From Anadara kagoshimensis (lineage: Eukaryota; Mollusca; Bivalvia; Arcoida; Arcidae): 64,000 nt of DNA. The stretch is taken from contig CM037871.1 in the NCBI GenBank assembly GCA_021292105.1, positions 36,509,854 to 36,573,853 of the forward strand. The letters are read 5' to 3'. Every line of letters starts with the position of its first letter. The first letter of the stretch is position 1. Positions 1 to 11,905 of this stretch are shown here, one piece after another. The notes beneath the pieces are model-generated. The model was not told where the DNA came from. It was given only the letters and a program-made list of their open reading frames with translations, and ran no database searches. A program made the translations under genes and the position numbers.

Positions 1-352
1 TAGTTAAAAACTTTGACATGGAGGTAACATGTATGCAGAGATAACATGTCAGTTATTCTTAAAGATTTAAGTTTTCTTTTCTCCCTAATAATCTGACACT
101 ACTAAATATTGCTTTATTTTCGCTGTGCCAAATTCTCATAGTTTGACGATACTCAGTGTATTCGCGATGTCAAATTTTCACGGTCTTATTTTATTAAAGG
201 GAAAGAAGTGTGTGAGAACCTGAAATGTTTACTGTATGCCTAAAATGCTGTATTTTTGTGGCAGTTTTGATTTTCGCAGGAATACACCTGACCTCGAATA
301 TAGCGAAAATAAACTACAGCAAAATATAAGCATTATAGGGTATATGACTTAC
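1..352 (-). other. Intron 16 (partial) with dispersed repeat
   Basis: No coding sequence seen. 85-330 holds an AT-rich repeat with phrases such as gctttattttcgctgtgcca and tagtttgacgat that recur at 41230-41300, so it is a dispersed element copy. Confidence 0.6.
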
Positions 353-499
353 CTTAGCATCAGCTATAGACTCTAGTTCTATGATACAGCCAGGTCTGGA
401 TGAAGACTGTAAGCTGACTATATTAAACAGTTCACCGGGAGCTTTAGGAGTCTCAACACTATATCCTGAACTTGTATTACTGGAAAAACTGGCTGAAGG
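353..499 (-). CDS. DMXL: DMXL exon 16 (residues 892-940), last exon in window
   Basis: 147 nt, phase 0 in and out. Acceptor CTTGCAG, donor GTAAGT. Ser-rich start (PSASFSSNTSSGYSVETPK), then GELFNIVSLQSSSRPGCIIE, matching GEVFNIVSQQSTARPGCIIxL. The gene continues beyond coordinate 1. Confidence 0.95.
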
Positions 500-3400
500 C
501 TGCAAGATAATTATAATAGATTATAAATACAGTGAACTATAACCATGACAACATACAAAACAAAAACTTTTAAAAGAAAATAGATTTCCAGCATGTCCTC
601 ATTCCAAAAATGTGGATAAGGACAGCTAGATTTAAATTGCTAGTCATGTATATCAAAATTGTTTTGGAAAATTTTAATGGTCAAATAGCGAAATTTTGGT
701 CATTTTTCCTCAGGAAAAACTACCTTCAATCGGTAGTTATTCTAGGCAAAACAAAAACATTGATATTTTTCAAACACATATATATGATGAACAATAAAGT
801 AACATGTATACCTCTTTTCTCTGAGAGCCCATCTCTAGTAGTAGTGTTCTGGCATCAATAACAGCCTGGTATAATCTTAAACTTTCTCCATCTGATGCCA
901 CAAATAATGCACTCGGGGAATTACTACAAGCTCCTAATGTAGAGCTGGAAATAATAATTAAAACACAAATAACAGCATGGTATAATCTTAACTTTCTCCG
1001 TCTGATGCCACAAATAATGCATTCATTCAGAGAATTACTAAAAGATTGACGTAGAGCTGGAAATAGCAATTCAAAGGTCATAAAGTTAAAACTTCACATC
1101 CAGAGAATAAATTCTATAGTGTCTAAATCCCGTCGATCAAAACTTGTAAATGGTATGGGATTTCGATGCTGGATTACAGAAATTTTCGCAAGGGTAAAAT
1201 TTTTACAAAAATTTGCTCAGTGCGGAATTAGCCAAAATTTTACCCATACAAATATTTCCCCCCTTTACAGTAATACTGTCCATCAAAAATACTTTACCAA
1301 ACACTTCATATATTTGTTAATAAAAATTTTAACAATGGATTTAGACACTAAACATGTATGCTCATGCAGTAAACTTTTCTGTACTTTACACCAGCAAGCT
1401 AAAAATCACTTCCAGGATCTTACTCATGCCATGTGAAATATCGATTTATCCAATTGACATTTACACAGTTATTCAAAGAAATAATAAACAATTTTGGGAC
1501 AATGGTGGCCGAGTGGTCTAGAGCATGTGCTCACAGATTACAGTGACTCTCATCACTTATGTTTGAATCCGCTTAGGACAAATTCCTAATGTGAGAAAGT
1601 TTATCAGTTTGCCTGCTAAATGTTCGTAATTTTTTCTGGGCACACCAGTTTCCTGTACCACTGCAGAACTGATTGCCTGAATAAGACAATATGAGTAAAA
1701 CAAAATCTTGACTGGGTGTAAAACACCATTACTCCAATAATTAGTATGATGATTGCTTTCTGTTCAGACTGACAACTTACCTTGGTAACAAAGTTGGTAC
1801 CCATGCCACATTTTCAAAAGCAGACAGAGTTGGTGAATTAATTCTGGCTAATTCCACAATGCCACCAGATTTTGACAATGGACCAACAGGATCAACTCTC
1901 CATAATATGAGTTCACTACAGAATTCTATGCCACCAACACCAGTATTATCACCGTCGTGGCCACTAGTTCCATTAAATCCATTCCTAGGACAGTTTTCCC
2001 CATGTTCACACTCATGTGGCTCTTCTTTAGGAACATTATGGTGGGATGTAGTTAATAAAAGTGGCAATGCTGGGTGGCATTCTGCCGAATTTGTCCTAAA
2101 TCGATGTCCACATGCTCTAGAAGCATGAGCCACACTAACAACTACAGAAAATTTAGAATTGTCGGAAAAACTAACTTGCCACTGGTTTAATGAACCATTT
2201 AAATGTTTTGTAATCAATAAAACATTAGGAATTAACATATTGTCATTTTGTCCAGGTGAACATTTTCCAGTAGCCGGGGCAGGCTGGTTGGTAATTTTAC
2301 TAGAATCTGAGCTAAATCTGTTGTCACTTATCTTCATGGCTGACTTAATGTCCATCTTGCTGTAGTTACAATACATTAATAAATTACTGGCCATCGTCCG
2401 AGCATCTGGTACAGGAAATGCATGTGGAAGACGAGATGAAAAACTGACTTGTGCTTGTCTGAAACAGTATGGATTGTACTCATCTAACCAATCAACAAGC
2501 CTGTAACAAAAACAAACAATTAGTATCAAACCAACTAATATGTACATGTTTGTAACAAATTTGAAAAGGATGTGGTCCAGGTCCATATACTAGTACTGTA
2601 TATGGATGCTGGTCTAGGTCCATATACTATTACTGTATATGGATGCTGGTCTAGGTCCATATACTATTACTGTATATGGATGCTGGTCCAGGTCCATATA
2701 CTAGTACTGTATATGGATGCTGGTTTAGGTCCATATACTATTACTGTATATGGATGCTGGTTCAGGTCCATATACTATTACTGTATATGGACACAGGTCC
2801 AGGTCCATATACTAATACTGTATATGGATGCTGGTTTAGGTCCATATACTAGTACTGTATATGGATGCTGGTCTAGGTCCATATACTAATACTGTATATG
2901 GATGCTGGTCCAGGTCCATATACTAGTACTGTATATGGATGCTGGTCTAGGTCCATATACTATTACTGTATATGGATGCTGGTTCAGGTCCATATACTAT
3001 TACTGTATATGGACACAGGTCCAGGTCCATATACTAATACTGTATATGGATGCTGGTTTAGGTCCATATACTAGTACTGTATATGGACACAGGTCCAGGT
3101 CCATATACTAATACTGTATATGGATGCTGGTTTAGGTCCATATACTAGTACTGTATATGGATGCTGGTTTAGGTCCATATACTAGTACTGTATATGGATG
3201 CTGGTTCAGGTCCATATACTAGTACTGTATATGGACACAGGTCCAGGTCCATATACTAATACTGTATATGGATGCAGGTCCAGATCCATATACTTGTGCT
3301 GTATATGGATGCTGGTTCAGGTCCATATACTAGTACTGTATATGGACACAGGTCCAGGTCCATATACTACTACTGTATATGGATGCAGGTCCAGATCCAT

Positions 3401-6400
3401 ATACTTGTGCTGTATATGGATGCTGGTCCAGGTCCATATACTAGTACTGTATATGGATGCTGCTGGAGATTCAGAAGATGCTTTTATCCTTCAAATTAAA
3501 AGAAATAATGATTTTTTAAAGAAAAACATAATTAATAAAGTAAACATCAAAAGACAACACGTTGAAGAATTATCAAAACTGCATAGATCAAACTCTTTAT
3601 TATTTTGCTAAATTTACTTTTTAGATAATTTATTAATGTTTTTTATATTAATTTATGAGGGGAAACAGCAAGATTTTGTGAAAAAAGCCTTTCTTTTTCT
3701 TAGTTTTCTTTTTAAAATCTTTGGCAAAAATGGTTGATCATTGTTAAATCAAACTGACAATTTACAATTATGAGACCGCATTCAATATTTTTTATACACC
3801 TGCTAAAATGTCTTTGTTATTAAATAAATAAATCATTGTGCAACTTCGAACAACAGTGGCAATTTACCACTGCCACTGTGTTGATTGTAGTGACTGGGGA
3901 TTTCCTGATTCTAAAAGATAGATTTTGAAATACACTGGATTTTCCAGAAAATCACTGAACATGGTTTGAGATCAAATTAATGGTTATGTGTTGTTATTTT
4001 ACCAATTGCATGTATAAATGGAATTTATAAACTAGAAATTTCTCTTCATAGATGAATACCCCCACCCCTAACATTGCTGAGTTGTTATTTTCAAACTTTG
4101 ACCTTGTGACCTTGATCCTAAATTTGGTATACAGCACATTGTCTCATGTTGGTTTTCATTTGTGCTAATTTTGATCAAAATTCATCCATAGACATGGAAA
4201 ATATGGATCAGATAAGATATTAGGATTGAGTCAGACCCGACAGATGGAGAGATAAACAGGGTGATTTCTATATACCCCTTCCCACTTAAACTTTGTTTGT
4301 AGGGGTTATAAATAAGAGATATGAATATATAACCAATTCTAACATGACCTATGCTTTCTTTCAAATGAAACAAGAAGAAAGCAAATCATGGTATAACAAA
4401 CGATATACCAATGGCTGTTAAGTTTTAATGACATACTCCCTTAATTATCTTATGACTTCATGCTATGTTTTGTGATCAAAAGTTGCAATGCAATTTTCAT
4501 TCATTGAATCATTTATTTCAAAGTAGGTAATCTCAACAGCTGAATTCTCTCAATGAACCTCTTTGCAAATAAACAGTAAAATGTGCTTCACCACCTTGTG
4601 ATATATTCTTCCGCATATGAACTCCGGTCCATGTATTATTCTACAATATACCACGGGTAAATGATGATTATTTCTTAAATAACATGAACTACAGACTTAC
4701 CAGACAAGAAAACTACCATCAACTGGGTGTATACTGAATAGCATATCTGCATTCTGATGCCAATCACGCAGTAATCCTTCAATCCGTCTGTCTAAAGCAT
4801 CTATAACTGATCCCTAATTAATAAGAAATATTCTATCTTACTTACTCAGAAGATCACTTTTAGTATCTATCTGTACAGTAAAACCCAGCTATACTGTCCC
4901 TAGATGAATTAGCTACCTTGCTTGGTGATAAATTGAGGGAGGCTAATAAAGAAAAACAAAATGGATTTTGGGACTTCAAAATAGTGTGTCGATAAGCGAG
5001 GTGGCTCAGTTATCGAGGGACATTATAAAAAGGTTTTACTGTATATATATATATATATATACTATTTAATATTCAACGTTAAGAAACTGTGTTGCCAGTT
5101 TAAAATGCTGCAACTTCATCTTCTGTAAAGGGGAAAATTTTCACCTGGGTAAAATTTTTGCTTATTTCGTGATAAAGAAATTACCGCGAAATTATATTAC
5201 CCACACGAAAATGTCTACCATACAGGTTAATATATTGTAGTATATAGAATATACATCCACATATATTAGTTATGTGAAAATTTCACTCAAGCGAAATGCC
5301 AGGTTTCAGAAAACGCAAAATTTTTACTCTGCGAAAATAATCCCCTTTACAGTATTTTCTTCTATATCTATGGAGATTTGCTTTGCTATTACCGGAAATC
5401 AGTTCTGTAGAGTTAAACTATGATGAAGTGGGAAGTTAAGACTAATGGTGTTTTACTTTAATTTGCACCCTAATCTAGATTACCTCACTAATATCAAGAT
5501 GGTCAATTCAATATGGTGGAAAAAATCTGAGTACCCTGAGAACACCAATGACACTATAACACAAGAATGACTGACTGATTGATTAAATGGGGGTTTACGT
5601 CACAGTCAAGAATAATTCACTTATATTGTGATGTTACCAGCTACAGGTAAAGTAGACTTGAACTATATGTGTGTTTAACCACATTTTTATTGATACAGTC
5701 CAGCTGCCTTAACGACCACCTCTATATAAGCATAATAAGGGCTACCTGCTTAAAAAAGCCAGTAAAATTTTTATCCCAATTTTTCCTTATTTATATTATT
5801 TGAACTTGTATATAAAGGCCACATGTCCATAAAGGCCACTTTAACTGGTTCCCTTGGGTGGCCTTTATAGACAGGTTTGACTGTATATTCAATGTAGATT
5901 TAAGACATTCACAACAAAATAAAACATTTTACCATTCTAAGCTTTCAATCATACATGTACAAATATATATTTTAGACATGCCCTATCTAATTTCATGCTA
6001 AATGTCCAATGTTAGTATTATAACAAAGCATAGTTTGAGTTTCCTGTATTTTAACAATCCAATACACAAAATAAGGAGTTGAGTAATGATATTTAATGTC
6101 CACGTCAAGAATATTTCATTTATATCGAGACCTCACCAGCTATAGGCAAAGGTACAGAAATTTTGCCTGTTTGTTGTGCTGATGGTATCATACAGCAGGG
6201 TTTTTTTTTATTGTGCCAAGCCCACCGTGACACAGGATCTCGAACCGTGACTTTCATTTTGTAATGCCGAGTGCTTGGCGAAAGAACAGATCACTTCCCA
6301 CTTTCAAGTCTTGGGTCAGACCCAGTGGGGGCTCAAAACTACAACCTCCCACTTACTGAGTAAGCACTCTACCAACTGAGCTACCACAGTGGTATCACAA

Positions 6401-9400
6401 AATAAAGAGTGGAGTGGAGTAATGGGATTTTATGCCCTATAAAAGTTCTTTCATAATATTAAGGTGGTCATGCAGATTTTGGGATAGTGAATTAAACTGC
6501 AGCACACGATCTGACACATTTTCTCTCACTAGGATCTGTCCTGAGTGGGATTCGAACCTAGGTGGTGAGAGACTCTGTGATCCGTAAGTGGACACTTTAG
6601 ACCACTTGACCACACAAAATTAGGGATAAACGTGACACATACCAACTAAATCGTCCTTATTGGGATTTGATCCAAGATGATGATAGGCGATGTGATGTAC
6701 GCAACCTCTTTAGACACCTTGGCCATATACACCCACATTAGTGGCTTGACAAAACTAGCTTTTTATGGTGTTGTTTAGATTTTTTCACAAAACCACAATG
6801 ATAATGTAGCAAATAAATCATTATTAAATTGTATTCATATTAAAAGTACAATGTACAAACTCAATTTTCAAATTCAAATTACTTTACTATCAAAATAGGG
6901 ATGAAAAGATATACAATTATGAGTTATTCTTATTTTATGGTTAATTATAGTATTTTTATGATGTCATAGATAGCCACTAATACTAAAACTAATATCATTT
7001 CCATGACAACCAACATTTTTCATTTATCCTATTATGTCACAACAAATTTTCTTCATTCTTATCAAGCCAATGATGTATATGCATCTAGTTTTTAATTGTG
7101 CATATTTGTGAACATTTGGTTATAAAATAACCAAGATGGCTTGGGGCTATCCATTAGGACTATCATCACACAACTGGACATTAACTGACAGTAGTCATGG
7201 CATTCAGTGCCTGTCCAAAGTCGGGGGAGTTTTATAAATCAGTAGGACTAATATTTGTCTTTTATGGTCTTGTTTTATTTTTTCTTTCATAAATTGTTTT
7301 TTATTGGTTATATATTATAGGCTTTTACAAATGTAGATGATTTTTCTAGTACAAATTACTTGGGTTTTTTTTTAAAATTATTTTGATGAAGTTAGTAACA
7401 CACTAGTAGTCTAGTAAATTCTAATACAAAAACAAAGTCTAGAGTATTTATGTGTTAGTATTCTCTCTCCCATTTTACCAACTGTTAAACTTCAAACTCC
7501 CAAGTCATTAGATTTAGGGAAGTACAGGTTTTCCCCTTACTGTCTACATTAGTGTTCAAACATTTATTAGATGGAATTTGTCTATCTACTGAGCCAGTTT
7601 TTAGAAAAGACTGCATAGAACTACATTTAATAATTCATTGCTGATATTAAATTAATTTTAAAAGAACATAAATACAGCTAATGAACTACTTAATAAATAT
7701 ATATACATTAATTTTAAAGAATACTTTAAAATTGCTGTATGTAGTATGGTGACTAAAGCAGTGCTCATTCCAGCAATGTGGTAGGTGGGTAGGGGACATT
7801 CTTACCAAAGCCTTGAAAAAAGATCAATGATTTTAACAATTGGGTCAATGGGTCACGTTTTTGAAAATTAGGTCAACATAATAACAAAGCTTGAGGCATT
7901 TTATTTGAAATAATCAGTTTTATCATGATTATGTTAAACAAAAATATCAATGAGGAAGAAGCAGAGTTAAATTTATTTTAAACTCATGTAAGACTAAATA
8001 TGGTCCAGGATTCGGCCCCTTCTAGATTGAACAATGCTAATGACGCGTGGCCTAGTGGTTAAGGCGTTGGACTCATGATTCGAAGGTCGTGGGTTCGATC
8101 CCTGGACCGGGCGATGTGTTGTGTCCTTGAGCAAGACACTTAATTTCACGTTGTTCCAGTTCACTCAGCTGAAAAATAAATGAGTACCAGCAAAATGCTG
8201 GGGGTTAACCCTGCGATGGACCGGCGTCCCATTCAGGGGAGTGTCTTGTACTCTCAGTCGCTTAACGCCACGGAAACCGGGATAAGCTCCGGCCTGATGG
8301 GCCTAATGGCTCGGGACAGACTTTAACTTAACTTTAACTTAATGAATCCTTAATTGGTTTTAAATAATCAATTTAATCAAATTTATCAAATCAAATTCAG
8401 CGAGTAACAAATATATTCTATCATAATCTCTACATGCACCTAATAAAACAAGGGTTTTTTGTTTTTCTTCTAAAAACTGGCTAACATTCATAACAAATAA
8501 TTACCCATAATTCCAGAGCCAGTCGACATGCTTAATATAAAACTTACTGATACCTCAGGTGATCCTGTATAACTACTTCCTGTTCCCTCTGATGCATGAT
8601 CTGGAGGGTCAGAGGTCAAACTTGACATGCTGTTGCTATGGCTGCCTAAACCAGATTCTAAATCTTTTGCCGTTTTGTGGTGGTGTTTTTTTCTCTTTTT
8701 GAAAATTTTATGTTTTTTCTTTTTGGTGTGACCTATAATACAAAAAAACAGAAAGTTATAAAAAGAACAATGTTAACAATCATTGTCAATCAATTAACAA
8801 GACCTTTCAGAAAACAACACATCTAGTTTTTCCATTTATTTATTTATTTATTTGGGTTTTTTTTTATTTTCCATCAAAAAACTTTAACCAAAATATTAAA
8901 TTAAATTTTTAAATACTTCTGAACTATGAATTAAAAAAATACAAATCATTAGCAAGAGTAATGAGAGAACATTTGACCATCAAACAACTTCAACTTAATG
9001 CCAAAGCTTGTGCCTGGATATTACTTAATCTCTTTGTACAGACGAACATAAATTTATTTTATTCTACCTCCAATTATTTTATTCAAATACCTATATACTG
9101 TATGTTTCATCTAAGAATAGAGAGTGTCGTTATCAGGGGAAACGCCAACCCGGCCTACGCATTGATTCATTAAACAAGTTTGCACGCGCAGAAGGGGTGA
9201 AAAAAATGGCCAAAAACGGCATACACGTGAGGCGTGGAAATAATGAAATATTTGTCTTACCGACTGTTATTACTGAAACACATGGCATTTTATTAAAATT
9301 TCTGGATAATTGTAATTGATTGAAGGGAGGTTTGCTCAAATTTGGTGGCAATTTTACCATTTAAATACCGATTGAATGTGAGACACTGGCCTAAAATCGA

Positions 9401-11827
9401 AAATTATTTTTTTGAAAAATGTGATCTCTTTCAATCATTTGCTCATGCACCAAAGATGTTTTAATATGAATGGAAAGAACTTTTTCCCGTGTTTATTTTG
9501 ATGTATAATTCGACTGTTAAATTTTCTGGTACAAAAAACGTACAAGTTTTAAAGTCGAAAAAATCGATGAAAATGTCGGATATGTGATCATGGGTCGGTC
9601 CCTTTTCCGGCTCATTTGACCCATAAATAATGCAACGACAGCTTCCTCATGGTACACCATGTGTAAATTTGATAATACAGAGACGCTGCTTGGATTTATT
9701 TGCTGAAATAAAGTAAGTTTTACCATTTATATAGGGATTTTCTTCACACTTCAAGTCGATTTTGCCGGAATTTTGGGTCTACTTTCAGGCAGCCATCTTA
9801 GAAAAGTGCCGTCACCGCCTCAAAGTTATTTTTTGCATTCCCGAACGATCCTTTTGTATTGTGTACATGGCAGTCATGGTTTTTACACCATATAACATGC
9901 AGGATTGATTTGTGGTACCACTGAATATATGAAGTTTGCATGGATACCAATACACTGGCCTGCATGTACTCAGGACACATTGGCCTGTAGGCTTTGTAGG
10001 CCTTCAAATTATTTGGCTGCTAAATAACAATCAACTGTCTTATTTTATTTTATTTTATATTAAATACATGAGGGATGGGTTTACTCAAATATTTACCATT
10101 AACATTTGACCAGGAGTGTGGATTTCTACATGAAATATTCCTTAGATGAGGGACTTAAATTTAGCTCAATTCATGTACATTTTGAATTTCATCACAAGAT
10201 TGGCACTACTGTAGTCTTAATTGTAAATTTTTTTCAAATTCTAATGTAATAAAAACCCCGGCTTCCTTACTTTGGTACAAAGCATGAATTCATGGTTATT
10301 ATACAGTCCCATTTAATTGTTTAATCAAATTTTAACAGAAAAAAATTAATTTGAAATCCTATACAAATTGAAAATTTGCATATAAACTGGACTCATAGTG
10401 ATCTAAGCTACCCTGTAAACATAGAATGACACATGTGGTCCCATTATTGTTATTTTTATTGTTATTAGCTCTAGCATGTGCTACTATTGAATTTTAATAA
10501 AATTGTCATGTGCTGATTAAAGTGATTTTGAATTTTTATTAAAATAATGCATTCAAAGTCAGTACATTTGAATTATATTATTTTAGTAGCACATGACAGC
10601 TCTATTTTTTTGCTCTGAAACTTTAGAGAGACAGCATCTTTTTGCTAATGTAATAATTGAAATTGCTAGATAATGAAATGACACTATAATTTATTTTAAA
10701 CCATAAACAGATAGGTCTAAAATATTGCAAATTGTCCATTATAATCTTGATTCAACACCCACATTAAAGTCACTTTGACAGATTTGTTTAGATGCCAGTT
10801 ACAGTCACATAGTCATACCATACCTGTCCATCATCTGATGTTGACTTAAAAGCCAGAGTATCTCAAATTTAAGCTAACATGGCCCAACATAAGTTGTCAT
10901 TTAATTCAGATGATGAACAAGAAAGATCCCCCATACTGATTATTTCAATATGAAAAATGATTTCACTTTTTGTGAAATTTGGACAGAAGTCCTGCAACTA
11001 GGGTGCATGATCAGTTGGCACATGCAATGTAAGGCACTTATTCAGCAACAAACACCTTATTTCACTTCTGGTATGTTATATTATTCCTTGCTGATTTTGT
11101 TTCAGTCCATGGATTTAACAAGTTTTCACTGATAACTCATGACTTGTGCATTTTTTCATTTATAATTATGATAAAACCCATTTTTTAGACTGGTAAAATT
11201 AGTATTAAAATTAAAACTATATAAAATAAACTAAATTGATGTGGAATTATAATAAGTTTTTGATGTAAATCTTATTTACACTTTCATTTGTTAACATTCA
11301 ACCTCAAATTAACTCTCATAAGTTGAAAATGACCAGGAAAGAATAAAATTCATGCTTGAACACTGAAATTACACATTAAACAACTAAAATATATATGAAA
11401 TTTTGTGATGAAATATTGAAGCAATGTCTAAAGATGTTAATCCACAGCTAAGCTCAAACCCAGGTTAATGAATATTGTTTTCACAAGCACTGCCTCAACA
11501 TAATACAGTTTATGCTGTTCCCCTCATTAAAATGTCAAGTCCATGACTACTTCACATGTACAATTAATTTTGAAATTAAAAAAAATGAGATTTATCTTTG
11601 GTTAGTTTTAATGCAGCATTCTAATTATTTAATGTATGCATTCCATTTTCAATTTATAAATACTTTCTTGCACACCTCCATATTCTGGTGTTGGTTTGAA
11701 ATAAGTCAAATATTGTGGTAGACTACTCATGTACATGTATATATCACATATGGCTTGTAATGGGTAAATCTGTTGCATAGTCATGCAGTATTAAAATTCT
11801 TCAAATCCTACCCTCCATAACACACAT

Positions 11828-11905
<78 letters not shown>

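Noticed and set aside
2572..3611. Open frames of 105, 69, 137 and 75 codons on the plus strand
   Set aside because: They are translations of the 37-bp minisatellite; the same peptide phrases cycle through three frames every 111 bp.
8040..8112. Apparent tRNA gene
   Set aside because: A and B boxes are good, but acceptor and T stems do not pair and a SINE body and tail follow.
8548..8560. Alternative exon 12 donor GAG|GTATCA
   Set aside because: It keeps the frame, but GTAAGT six nt later is the better consensus; left as a possible minor variant.
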